A stretch of 64,000 bases of DNA, taken from the NCBI GenBank assembly GCA_019118885.1, contig DWYB01000032.1, forward strand, positions 1 through 64,000. Direction: 5' to 3'. The notes beneath the pieces were generated by a model. The model did not search any database, was not told the DNA's origin, and saw nothing but the letters and a program-made list of their open reading frames with translations. Every line of letters begins with the position of its first letter. Position 1 is the stretch's first letter. The translations under genes were made by a program, and so were the position numbers. This DNA comes from Candidatus Mediterraneibacter surreyensis (GTDB lineage: Bacteria > Bacillota > Clostridia > Lachnospirales > Lachnospiraceae). Positions 17,304 to 24,597 of this stretch are shown here, piece after piece.

Positions 17304-18176
17304 CTATTTTCCCTGTCCGAGCAGTTGTTTTATCTGTTCTGGAGGAAGATCACAGCAGGCTGATATCTCCTCTGCAGTTTTCCCCTCCCGGAAAAGCCTG
17401 AAGATTGTCTCCGCGAGTTTCAGGCCGGAGTCTCTGCCCTCCGCATGGCCCTCCTCCCAGGCTTCTTCCCTCTCCTGTCTGATATGTTTCTCCTGATCAT
17501 ATTCAAAAATACTCATCGCTTTCGCCTCCGCCCTATGCTTCATCAGGAAATCCTTCAGGACGTCTTCTGCAATGCACTCATCGATCGCCCTTTCCACCGC
17601 TTCCGCCAATGGCTGTTCTTTTGAATACAGACGGATCTTATCCGTATACACTGCGTAATCCTTAAGCGTCCTGCACGCCTCCTTGAGCCTACTGTTATTT
17701 GATCCTGAAATATTGAGCATCACTGCATCCAGCTGCAGTTTCGGCTCCTCCACCTTCAACCTGTACATATCCGACAGCCTCAGGGGCGTCTCCTCCGGCA
17801 TATCTTTTTCCCCATTGTAGAAGATAACAAACTCCGGCGGCGGAATCTGCACGACCTTTGTTCCGTACAGGTTCTCGTTCCTCGTCATTCCCGCATAAAG
17901 TTGGGATATATAGATAAGGAAACGCAGCGGAAGATTCGGGTTATAGCTGGACTGATGTTCATAAAGAGAAAGTCTCCCGTCAATCAAAAATGACAGATCA
18001 TTCTTCATAGACATATAAACAGCATTCTCAAGTGTATTGATCTCCAATTGTTCCGGATCTGTGTAGTGCTTTCCTGTCATCGCATTGTACAGTTCCAACA
18101 GGTTTTTCTTGTCTTCGAATACCATGATAAACACAGTAGATTTAAAGGTTCTGTTTACAGTTGTTTCATTTGCCAT
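17304..18176 (-). CDS. Rpn-family recombination-promoting nuclease (PD-(D/E)XK)
   Basis: A 290-residue protein of the Rpn / YhgA-like group, PD-(D/E)XK nucleases once annotated as transposases. In E. coli, RpnA-type proteins raise recombination when overexpressed. The core reads FLIDGRLSLYEHQSSYNPN, where Asp and the Glu-His-Gln-Ser segment match the family's catalytic motif. An N-terminal FKSTVFIMVFED, a middle PEFVIFYNGEKD and a charged C-terminal region with an EEGHAEGRDSG-like turn are also typical. The ATG has GAGGAGG upstream. It is divergent from the ClpP/TraG cassette. Native role unclear. Confidence 0.88.
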   Translation of the reverse strand: MANETTVNRTFKSTVFIMVFEDKKNLLELYNAMTGKHYTDPEQLEINTLENAVYMSMKNDLSFLIDGRLSLYEHQSSYNPNLPLRFLIYISQLYAGMTRNENLYGTKVVQIPPPEFVIFYNGEKDMPEETPLRLSDMYRLKVEEPKLQLDAVMLNISGSNNSRLKEACRTLKDYAVYTDKIRLYSKEQPLAEAVERAIDECIAEDVLKDFLMKHRAEAKAMSIFEYDQEKHIRQEREEAWEEGHAEGRDSGLKLAETIFRLFREGKTAEEISACCDLPPEQIKQLLGQGK

Positions 18177-18203
18177 ATATTAGCCTCCTCTTTCTGTTGT
18201 AGT

Positions 18204-18257
18204 GCAGAGAGGCTGTCTTATTCTTTCTTACGTTCTAAAAACTAAAAACCTCTCTGC
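18204..18257. repeat. Inverted repeat in the Rpn leader
   Basis: GCAGAGAGG (18204-18212) and CCTCTCTGC (18249-18257) flank an AT-rich loop directly upstream of the Rpn ribosome-binding site. It could be a leader hairpin or operator. Confidence 0.45.
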
Positions 18258-18747
18258 TATATTAATTGGGAAATAAAAGCATCGAGATTTTCCTGAATGT
18301 AATTAGAAATGCTGAAATGCCTTTTCGAAATAAAAACATGCTGGAATGTATTAATGCTTTGCGTATATCATAGCACAGGTCTGGATGGAATGCCAGACAT
18401 TTCCCAGCGCCATTTTTCAGCATGCATAACCATGCATAACTCTCGATTTTTTTGTTGACATTTAAAACATACTCTGCTATTATCTTAGTGTACAAAACAC
18501 ATTGACAATTGAATATCTAAAATATAGAAGTGTATAAACCATTTATATATGAGTTTGTAAGAAGCGCGATAAGGAAAGAAATACTGTTTTTAAAGCAGCT
18601 GTAAGAAAGAAAGCGCTACAACTTCTAGGCGGGGACTTGTAATGAGAATTACAAGATAATATTTTACGGCTAGGAGTCTGTACAAAATTAATTTTACAAA
18701 CTGATATATGAATGGTTTTTTTTGTGAATGAAAAGGAGGATCTGCTT
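18258..18747. other. Long intergenic region and leader of the ClpP/TraG cassette
   Basis: About 490 bases without a gene. It contains tandem CATGCATAAC copies at about 18420-18440, the TCTCGATTT block shared with 17010-17020, and a strong promoter at 18455-18483. A leader of about 255 bases follows, with a CTTGTAAT/ATTACAAG hairpin near 18637-18656 and GGCTAGG-like repeats around it. The length and structure suggest control after transcription starts. Nothing here matches a riboswitch I know. Confidence 0.45.
18455..18483 (+). promoter_or_regulatory. Strong sigma-A promoter of the ClpP/TraG cassette
   Basis: A consensus TTGACA at 18455-18460, a 17-base spacer and TATTAT at 18478-18483. Confidence 0.75.
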
Positions 18748-19095
18748 ATGCCACTGGAAAGAACATCTTTGGAAAAAAGAGTCAGTCTCGCGGAAAAAAA
18801 TCAGATAGGTGATATCAATCTGATGACAGATGTCTTGAACAAAATCTGTGGAATGTCTCTGGAAGACTATATATGTCACTTTACTCCGGATATGCCATAC
18901 AGATGCGCAAAGGAAATTATCGATCTGTTGGGGATAGACAGTTATGAGGGAGCCTATATCCCGTTTGGAGAAGTATGCCGGAGAATCAGACAGAGGTGTG
19001 AGAAATTGCCGGAAGGCTTGTTTTCCGACAGACAGCTTTTGAAGGTTATGGTTTATCTGGTGCCGATCGAGCAAAGAAAAAAGGAGGCGGTGTAA
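18748..19095 (+). CDS. Hypothetical protein, first gene of the ClpP/TraG cassette
   Basis: A 115-residue soluble protein that I do not recognise. The ATG at 18748 is chosen because AAGGAGGA lies 7-8 bases upstream; the frame extends back to 18712 without a site. No signal peptide, membrane segment or cysteine pair is seen. It reads as mostly helical, rich in Glu, Lys and Arg, starting MPLERTSLEKRVSLAEKN. One base separates its stop from the next ATG. Tight spacing with three further genes shows it belongs to one transcription unit with a ClpP-like protease and a TraG-like ATPase. Confidence 0.75.
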   Translation: MPLERTSLEKRVSLAEKNQIGDINLMTDVLNKICGMSLEDYICHFTPDMPYRCAKEIIDLLGIDSYEGAYIPFGEVCRRIRQRCEKLPEGLFSDRQLLKVMVYLVPIEQRKKEAV

Positions 19096-19096
19096 C

Positions 19097-19492
19097 ATGA
19101 CAAGAGATCATATTTCGAGGATACCGTTGGATGAACAGATCAGCATGGCCGGAGCTGGAGAAGATCCACAGGCAGTCTTTGCAGGAGATTTTGTAAAAAA
19201 GGGGGTTGAAGCAATCGGGATCCAGGAATATCTGAGCAGTATCATGAGGATCATGGAAGACCCGGGGCTTGAAGAGTTGGCGAAGGAAAAGCCGTTTCGT
19301 ACATCTTATGACCAAAATGAAACTCTGAACAGATATTTTGAAAATAACTTTGAGGACAAAACGCGTCTGATATGGCTCAGACATGTATACAGACTATTTA
19401 TTCTTCCTTTTGCCCGGATGTCGGAGAACATTGAGTGGAGTGAAGCTGATAGGATGGAAGAGCTGCCGGACGACGGACTGCCATTTGACTGA
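19097..19492 (+). CDS. Hypothetical protein, second gene of the ClpP/TraG cassette
   Basis: A 131-residue soluble, acidic protein without a family I recognise. AAGGAGG lies upstream of the ATG at 19097. The N terminus is polar (RIPLDEQISMAGAGEDPQ); the middle and C terminus look helical, with an aromatic segment RLIWLRHVYRLFILPFARM that could be a buried or membrane-touching helix. It ends in an acidic tail. It is 42 bases from the ClpP-like gene and clearly in the same operon. Confidence 0.75.
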   Translation: MTRDHISRIPLDEQISMAGAGEDPQAVFAGDFVKKGVEAIGIQEYLSSIMRIMEDPGLEELAKEKPFRTSYDQNETLNRYFENNFEDKTRLIWLRHVYRLFILPFARMSENIEWSEADRMEELPDDGLPFD

Positions 19493-19534
19493 GACAAAGA
19501 AAATTTACAGATAAACAGATTGGAGGGAGTTCTA

Positions 19535-20116
19535 ATGCAGATACCTAATATTATCAAAGAGACTTGCAACGGCTATTTTGTTCACACGATCCGGGACGAG
19601 ATGCTGATGCACCGGGAAGTGGAATGTGTAGGCCCTGTAAATGAGGAATCAGTAAATTCACTGATACTTCAGCTCAGATATCTGGAGAGACAGGATCCAG
19701 CCGGGAAAATCACGATTTATATTAACAGTCCGGGCGGAGAGGTTTCCAGCGGACTTGCCCTCTACGATGTGATGAAGGCGGTTAGATGTCCGATACGTAC
19801 CGTGTGTATGGGGCTGGCAGCCAGCATGGGGGCTGTCCTGCTCGCGGCAGGGAACGAGCGGGAAATGCTGGCCCATTCGAGAGTGATGATACACGATCCT
19901 CTGATCGCGGGAAACGGTATGAAAGGAAGCGCTCTTTATCTGGATTCAAAGGTGAAAGACCTGATGAATACGCGGGATCTCATTGCAGGAATCCTTTCGG
20001 AACACACGCACAGGACAAAAGAAGAGATACTGGAATATACCGCCAGAGATACCTATTTCTATGCGGAAGAGGCGATAGAGTTTGGGCTTGCAGACCGGAT
20101 TATCACACAGTTATAG
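19535..20116 (+). CDS. ClpP-like serine protease (TepA-type), cassette gene 3
   Basis: A 193-residue protein of the ClpP/crotonase-fold protease family. The start at 19535 has GGAGGG seven bases upstream. The catalytic serine lies in AASMGAVLLAAG, the histidine in RVMIHDPL, and the aspartate in TARDTYFYAEEA, so the triad looks complete. INSPGGEVSSGLALYD is the oxyanion-region motif. It differs from housekeeping ClpP in its N terminus, which lacks the usual propeptide and LL-type loop. No ClpX or ClpA ATPase is adjacent; the only ATPase is the TraG-like protein next door, with 12 bases between them. Either it works with host Clp ATPases or the TraG-like protein takes that role (speculation). 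Confidence 0.88.
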   Translation: MQIPNIIKETCNGYFVHTIRDEMLMHREVECVGPVNEESVNSLILQLRYLERQDPAGKITIYINSPGGEVSSGLALYDVMKAVRCPIRTVCMGLAASMGAVLLAAGNEREMLAHSRVMIHDPLIAGNGMKGSALYLDSKVKDLMNTRDLIAGILSEHTHRTKEEILEYTARDTYFYAEEAIEFGLADRIITQL

Positions 20117-20128
20117 GAGGTGTGCCTG

Positions 20129-21364
20129 ATGAAGAAAAGGCCAGATACATACCGTATCCTTGCAAAGGATAAGTGGATGAATAATAATACGTGGGTTACA
20201 GGTATTAACAATAATGATCTGATCATCGGAGTGAGCGGTTCGGGAAAAACAAGAGGATATGTAAAGCCAAATCTGATGTGTGCCAGCGAAAGTGTCATTA
20301 TAGCGGACACGAAAGGTTCTCTTTTCCGGGAATTTGGCTCAAGTCTTGAAAACGCAGGCTATCAGGTCTGGATGCTGGATTTTGTAGACATGATCGATTC
20401 ACCGATGGGTTATAATCCGCTTTCGGCTATCCGCTATGACGAGGAAACGGACAGCTACAATGAACAGGACATTATGATGATAGCGGCTACGGTCTGCCCG
20501 ATCGAAACATCGAAAGATCCGTATTGGGATTATGCGGCAAGGATGCAGGTGGAAGCACTGATCGCATACGTAATGGAGGCGCTTCCGGAGGAAGAACACC
20601 ATTTTGGCAGTGTCGCGAAAGTCGCTGCTCTGTTAGGCAGCAATGTCCTGCAGAGGATGTTTCAGGAATGGGAAGCAGTGAAGCCGGACAGTGTGGCGAT
20701 TAAAAAGTGGCGCATGTTTGAAAAAGGGAAAGAGGCAAGGACCACACAGGGGTGCATACAGCTTATCATAGCTGAAAAGCTGAATGACTTTATCACGGCG
20801 GGGGCAATGAAATTTGCACAGCATCCTCTTCAGATTGACTTTGCCGAGCTGGGGAGAAAAAAGACAGCGGTGTTTCTGAACGTCAGTGATATGGATCGTT
20901 CGCAGGACAAATTCCTGAATCTTGTATATACGCAGGCGTTTCATACGCTGTGCAGGAGCGCGGACAAAGATTACGGAGATGGACGCCTGAAAGTTCCGGT
21001 GAGGATTATTCTGGATGATTTTGCGGCAAATACTGTTATACCGGATTTTGATAAGATTATTTCGGTAATACGATCGAGAGAGATTTATGTCAGTATCATC
21101 CTGCAGAGTATTACCCAGCTTAACTCCATGTACGGAACGGAAAAAGCGCGTACGATCATTAATAACTGTGATAACTGCCTTTACCTTGGCGGGCAGGATG
21201 TCGAGACTGCCCGTTATATCTCCATAAAGCTTAACAGGCCGATCAATACGATTCTGGATATGCCGGTTAATGAAGCTTATCTTTTTACCAGGGGTCAGAA
21301 GCCCTGCAGAGTGGAAAAATTATCGGGAACTCCGTTGGAAACTACGGATTTCCTGGTACGTTAA
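20129..21364 (+). CDS. TraG/VirD4-like ATPase, cassette gene 4
   Basis: A 411-residue P-loop ATPase of the conjugative coupling protein superfamily. The ATG at 20129 has TAGGAGG overlapping the ClpP stop. Walker A is GVSGSGKTRG, followed by SVIIADTKGSLF typical of VirD4/TraG; Walker B is VRIILDDFAA. The C-terminal part has the ILQSITQLNSMYG segment and DNCLYLGGQD, also typical. Unlike true coupling proteins it has no N-terminal membrane helices, and no relaxase, VirB4 or other transfer gene is in the window. It may be a relic of an integrative element, or an ATPase recruited for another task with the ClpP-like protease. Confidence 0.87.
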   Translation: MKKRPDTYRILAKDKWMNNNTWVTGINNNDLIIGVSGSGKTRGYVKPNLMCASESVIIADTKGSLFREFGSSLENAGYQVWMLDFVDMIDSPMGYNPLSAIRYDEETDSYNEQDIMMIAATVCPIETSKDPYWDYAARMQVEALIAYVMEALPEEEHHFGSVAKVAALLGSNVLQRMFQEWEAVKPDSVAIKKWRMFEKGKEARTTQGCIQLIIAEKLNDFITAGAMKFAQHPLQIDFAELGRKKTAVFLNVSDMDRSQDKFLNLVYTQAFHTLCRSADKDYGDGRLKVPVRIILDDFAANTVIPDFDKIISVIRSREIYVSIILQSITQLNSMYGTEKARTIINNCDNCLYLGGQDVETARYISIKLNRPINTILDMPVNEAYLFTRGQKPCRVEKLSGTPLETTDFLVR

Positions 21365-21428
21365 GGTTTTACCGGATCTAAAACGTCCGATAAAATAAAT
21401 ATAAAATTCAATAAGGAGGATGAAAACT

Positions 21429-21917
21429 ATGGAAAATGCTAAGACACTCATTTACACAGATGGAGCATGCCCGGGGGATCCGGGACCGGGACGCGGAGGA
21501 TATGGAATTATCATCCGGTATTCGGATGCAGAGGGAAATATCCAGGAGAAGGAGTATTCCCAGGGGTATGAGCGGACTACGCATAACCGCATGGAACTCA
21601 GGGCAGTGATCAAAGCGTTTGAGATGCTTGAAGAGCCTTGTGAGGTGGAGATTTATTCCGATTCAAAATATGTGGTTGATGGTGCGAACAGTTATCTGGA
21701 AACATGGATTAAAAGGGGGTGGAAAAAGGCTGATAATAAGCCGGTTGAAAATGTAGATCTCTGGAAGCAGTTTGTGGAAGTTAAAAAACCGTATACAGTT
21801 GTTCTGAACTGGGTGAAAGGGCACAATAAAAATCCATTGAATGAGCGCTGTGACAGACTTGCGGTGGCAGCTGCAAACAGCAATGATCTGATTGTTGATG
21901 AGGGCTACATTGAGTAG
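21429..21917 (+). CDS. rnhA: Ribonuclease HI
   Basis: A 162-residue RNase H that cuts the RNA strand of RNA-DNA hybrids. The ATG at 21429 is preferred: AAGGAGG (21413-21419) abuts the alternative ATG at 21420 but is ten bases from this one. The four acidic active-site residues are visible in YTDGAC, HNRMELRA, YSDSKYV and ERCDRLA, as is the basic-protrusion-like WIKRGWKKADNKPV. It has the length of standard bacterial RNase HI. It stands alone between the TraG cassette and small unknown genes. Confidence 0.95.
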   Translation: MENAKTLIYTDGACPGDPGPGRGGYGIIIRYSDAEGNIQEKEYSQGYERTTHNRMELRAVIKAFEMLEEPCEVEIYSDSKYVVDGANSYLETWIKRGWKKADNKPVENVDLWKQFVEVKKPYTVVLNWVKGHNKNPLNERCDRLAVAAANSNDLIVDEGYIE

Positions 21918-21981
21918 CATTCATGACTGGGCCAATGTAACATGAATTCAATCCAATCTCAAATCCAGCGAGGTGAATACT

Positions 21982-22251
21982 ATGACGATGTCGGAAAAAT
22001 TGCGCAGAGCAATGAATAAAGTAAAGAAAGCGAATCATGGGACCATGAGGGAGCTTTCCACAGGGGAAAAGGTGATTAAAGTTGTATTGATCCTGATCAA
22101 GATCAGTGTGGTTGCGTTTATCCTGATGCTGTTCGGTGTTGTAATTCTTGCGATTGCTGCGGCAGTTGGGATCATGAACGCCATCACAGGCGGGGTCAAC
22201 GACCAGATCAACAGGTCCTGGAACTATCATCACAGACCAAGGAACTGGTAA
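21982..22251 (+). CDS. Small single-pass membrane protein, unknown
   Basis: An 89-residue protein. The ATG at 21982 follows AGCGAGGTG. A basic N terminus (SEKLRRAMNKVKKANHG) is followed by one long hydrophobic stretch (about residues 38-66), VILIKISVVAFILMLFGVV and onward, and a short polar tail with NYHHRPRNW. The basic start suggests an inside N terminus. I do not recognise the family. Its closeness to the cassette (64 bases after rnhA) does not establish a link. Confidence 0.7.
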   Translation: MTMSEKLRRAMNKVKKANHGTMRELSTGEKVIKVVLILIKISVVAFILMLFGVVILAIAAAVGIMNAITGGVNDQINRSWNYHHRPRNW

Positions 22252-22309
22252 GGTAAATATAGTTATAGCAATCTTATGTTATCCTGTATCAAAGAAGGAG
22301 GAAAAGGCA

Positions 22310-22660
22310 ATGGCAGAGATACTGACATATGCAGAGGCGGAGGAAATTTATCATGTAATGGAGGAGGGAATCGATCGAAGAGACGAGGACATCGCGGGCA
22401 TGTATAAGGATATGATAGCAAGAGCGGTTAAATATGCTAATATCCGTGCGGGTTGGAACTTGCTTTCAACCGCAGAAAAAAGGGAAAAAGATCCTTCCCG
22501 GACATCCGCTCATGATGCTTTTATCGCTTCGCTGGGAAGCATTGCCCGTCTGGAAGGGGATGCGGGAAAGCAGTGGAGAGAACGATTATCTGATGACCGA
22601 AAACGGATCGGAGATTTTGCCTGCTTTATTGCTCTGTTTGAGGGGATACAGGCACGATAG
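22310..22660 (+). CDS. DUF3232-like cytoplasmic protein
   Basis: A 116-residue protein with AAGGAGG before the ATG at 22310. It reads as all-helical. The middle block (VKYANIRAGWNLLSTAEKRE) and the later SRTSAHDAFIASLGSIAR and DDRKRIGDFACFIALFEGI fit what I recall of DUF3232, a family of unknown function common in Clostridia. There is no signal or membrane segment. A clean terminator follows. Confidence 0.75.
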   Translation: MAEILTYAEAEEIYHVMEEGIDRRDEDIAGMYKDMIARAVKYANIRAGWNLLSTAEKREKDPSRTSAHDAFIASLGSIARLEGDAGKQWRERLSDDRKRIGDFACFIALFEGIQAR

Positions 22661-22670
22661 TCTGGTATTT

Positions 22671-22698
22671 GGAGCACCTTCGGGTGCTCCTTTTCTTT
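22671..22698 (+). terminator. Terminator upstream of pyrE
   Basis: GGAGCACC, loop TTCG, GGTGCTCC, then TTTTCTTT: a stable UUCG-capped hairpin. Confidence 0.9.
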
Positions 22699-22723
22699 AC
22701 ATTATCTGAGGTGCCTTTCTCAA

Positions 22724-22752
22724 TTGAAAATACAATTGACTTGTGTTAAAAT
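22724..22752 (+). promoter_or_regulatory. Promoter of pyrE
   Basis: TTGAAA at 22724-22729, 17 bases, TAAAAT at 22747-22752. It predicts a transcript start near 22760, leaving a leader of about 105 bases. Confidence 0.6.
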
Positions 22753-22759
22753 TGTAAAG

Positions 22760-22867
22760 AATCACGGGCAACGGTCAGCGAACAGTAATGCTGTGAGCTG
22801 AACGCGGTATCGCGGACGGATAGGGGAAGCGAACCTTCCCCTATCCGATGATATGGGAGGTTATGAT
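22760..22867 (+). ncRNA. Structured 5' leader of pyrE, candidate cis-regulatory RNA
   Basis: Three successive hairpins fill the leader. First, TCAGC/GCTGA (22775-22779 with 22797-22801) enclosing opposed GA/GA, then ACAG/CTGT with a TAATG loop. Second, CGCG-GTAT-CGCG (22803-22814). Third, a perfect 12-bp stem GGATAGGGGAAG/CTTCCCCTATCC (22818-22846) ending nine bases before the GGGAGG site. The last stem has no T-run, so control, if any, would be at translation or RNA stability rather than by intrinsic termination. No PyrR-binding consensus was recognised. Confidence 0.55.
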
Positions 22868-23548
22868 ATGGAACAGTACAAGCAGGAATTTATACATTTT
22901 ATGGTGGACAGCGACGTGCTCAAATTTGGCGAGTTCACATTAAAGAGTGGAAGAAAATCTCCGTTCTTCATGAACGCGGGAGCATACGTGACCGGATCAC
23001 AGTTAAAGAAGCTGGGCGAGTATTACGCGAAGGCTATTCATGACAAATACGGCGATGATTTCGACGTACTTTTTGGGCCGGCATACAAGGGAATTCCACT
23101 CAGTGTCGTGACGGCCATTGCATACAGCGAGCTGTACGGAAAGGAAGTCCGCTATTGTTCGGACCGTAAAGAAGAAAAAGACCACGGAGCAGACAAGGGA
23201 AGTTTCCTTGGAAGTAAGTTAAAAGACGGCGACCGTGTGATTATGATCGAGGATGTGACTACATCCGGAAAGTCTATGGAGGAGACCGTGCCGAAAGTAA
23301 GAGGAGCGGCAGATGTTACGATCGTCGGACTGATCGTATCCCTGAACAGGATGGAAGTGGGAAAAGGCGGCGAGAAGTGCGCGCTGGATGAGATCAAAGA
23401 TCTCTATGGATTTGACACAGCTGCTATCGTAACCATGGAAGAAGTGGTCGAGTGTTTATATAATAAAGAATATAATGGAAAAATCGTCATTGATGATACA
23501 TTAAAGGCAGCGATCGATACATACTATGAAACATATGGTGTAAAATAA
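22868..23548 (+). CDS. pyrE: Orotate phosphoribosyltransferase
   Basis: A 226-residue enzyme that joins orotate to PRPP to give OMP, the step before PyrF. The ATG at 22868 has GGGAGG at 22855-22860; the in-frame ATG at 22853 overlaps that site and is rejected. Landmarks are LKFGEFTLKSGRKSPFFMN at the N terminus, FGPAYKGIPL, RKEEKDHG of the flexible catalytic loop (Lys-Asp-His), and the PRPP motif VIMIEDVTTSGKS. It is separate from pyrF-pyrK-pyrD and has its own leader. A tiny membrane-protein gene follows after 13 bases. Confidence 0.96.
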   Translation: MEQYKQEFIHFMVDSDVLKFGEFTLKSGRKSPFFMNAGAYVTGSQLKKLGEYYAKAIHDKYGDDFDVLFGPAYKGIPLSVVTAIAYSELYGKEVRYCSDRKEEKDHGADKGSFLGSKLKDGDRVIMIEDVTTSGKSMEETVPKVRGAADVTIVGLIVSLNRMEVGKGGEKCALDEIKDLYGFDTAAIVTMEEVVECLYNKEYNGKIVIDDTLKAAIDTYYETYGVK

Positions 23549-23561
23549 GGAGGCGTATGAT

Positions 23562-23711
23562 ATGGAAAAGGCATATAGGACAATGAAAAACAGCGGCGCG
23601 GGCAGCATCGCAGTCGGGATCATCATCCTGGTAGTCGGGATCACGGCTGGTGTCCTTTCCATTGTGAGCGGCGCGAACCTGCTGAAACATAAAAGTGAGA
23701 TCACATTTTAA
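23562..23711 (+). CDS. 49-residue single-pass membrane protein
   Basis: A short gene with AAGGAGGCG upstream and ATG at 23562. The product has a polar N terminus (MEKAYRTMKNSGAGSIAVG), one hydrophobic helix (about residues 17-37) and a short basic tail ending KHKSEITF. I do not recognise it; its ribosome-binding site and tight fit behind pyrE support a real gene. A terminator-like hairpin follows directly. Confidence 0.65.
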   Translation: MEKAYRTMKNSGAGSIAVGIIILVVGITAGVLSIVSGANLLKHKSEITF

Positions 23712-23722
23712 ACAGACGGTAT

Positions 23723-23754
23723 AAGGGGGCGGCACGAGAGCCGATCCCCTTTTC
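23723..23754 (+). terminator. Terminator or attenuator between pyrE unit and VanZ gene
   Basis: AAGGGG (23723-23728) pairs with CCCCTT (23746-23751) around GCGGC/GCCG, followed by TTTT. The VanZ start lies about 20 bases on, so some readthrough is likely. Confidence 0.65.
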
Positions 23755-23774
23755 AAAGTGTCAGGGGAAATATT

Positions 23775-24251
23775 TTGGGTATAAAAAAAGCGAGTGTTAT
23801 CAGGGCGTTTGGTAAGGTCCTGTTTTTATTATATGTGGGTTTTCTGATCTACTTTCTGTTCGTCGCAGAGTGGTACGGAAGGACGGAAGCGGCGGAGGAT
23901 TACAGATATAATCTGGAACTTTTCAGGGAGATCAGACGTTTTATCACGTACAGGGAACAGCTGGGCAACTTTGCGGTATTCGCCAATCTGTTCGGCAATA
24001 TACTCATCTTTGTCCCATATGGATTCTTTATCTCTATGGCGAGCAGATCGAGAGGATTTTTTAAAACCCTTTTCAGCAGTATGGGCCTGAGTCTGTGCGT
24101 GGAGGTTGTACAGCTCTTTACAAAAGTGGGGAGCTTTGACGTGGACGATATCCTGCTCAATACCATCGGAGGTGTGCTGGGATATATTTTATTTGCAATA
24201 TGCAGTCGGGTAAGGAGAAAGCATCATGTTCGGAATCGGAAAAAGCGCTGA
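23775..24251 (+). CDS. VanZ-like membrane protein
   Basis: A 158-residue protein with about four membrane segments and the VanZ signature: YNLELFREI, then FANLFGNILIFVPYGFF, SLCVEVVQLF and FDVDDILLNTIGGVLGY. VanZ-like proteins are linked to low-level teicoplanin resistance in enterococci and to protection from some lipid-targeting peptides, but most chromosomal copies have no assigned role. The start is a TTG at 23775, with AGGGG nine bases upstream; no ATG fits. The gene overlaps the next one by 26 bases. Confidence 0.87.
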   Translation: MGIKKASVIRAFGKVLFLLYVGFLIYFLFVAEWYGRTEAAEDYRYNLELFREIRRFITYREQLGNFAVFANLFGNILIFVPYGFFISMASRSRGFFKTLFSSMGLSLCVEVVQLFTKVGSFDVDDILLNTIGGVLGYILFAICSRVRRKHHVRNRKKR

Positions 24252-24597
24252 ACAGCGTCAGCGGGAAAAGGAACGGAAAAAGAGAGGGGCGAGAAAATAC
24301 GGGCAGGCGAATTTTAAGCATTCCCGTATGGGAATCGTCTCATGTATAAGCGGTATAGGAGGGCTCCTCATTCTTGCAGGATGTATCCTGTATGCATTTA
24401 TGGCGAGAGGAAATGCTCACGGGATTATCGGCGGTCTTGCAATTCTGGCGCTTGTGCTTGCAGGAAACGGGATCAGGACTGCGATACGCGGTTTTTATGA
24501 GAGAGAACGCAACTATCTGACATGTAAGATCGGACTTCCGGTCAGCTCTGTTGTAGTAGTAGTTTTTCTTGCGATTTTTATAGGAGGTCTTAGCTGA
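24226..24597 (+). CDS. DUF6142-like membrane protein
   Basis: A 123-residue protein. A very basic N terminus (RQREKERKKRGARKYGQ) and then three hydrophobic segments: MGIVSCISGIGGLLILAGCI, AHGIIGGLAILALVLAG and VSSVVVVVFLAIFIGG. The layout matches what I recall of DUF6142, a Lachnospiraceae membrane family without known function. The ATG at 24226 overlaps the VanZ gene, with GGAG upstream, and the stop overlaps the next start (TGATG), so translation is probably coupled with both neighbours. Confidence 0.75.
   Translation: MFGIGKSAEQRQREKERKKRGARKYGQANFKHSRMGIVSCISGIGGLLILAGCILYAFMARGNAHGIIGGLAILALVLAGNGIRTAIRGFYERERNYLTCKIGLPVSSVVVVVFLAIFIGGLS

Noticed and set aside
20129..21364. Complete conjugative element
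   Set aside because: No relaxase, VirB4, integrase or attachment sites are visible near the TraG-like gene.
22760..22867. PyrR-binding attenuator for pyrE
   Set aside because: No PyrR-type conserved loop and no terminator with T-run were found in the leader.
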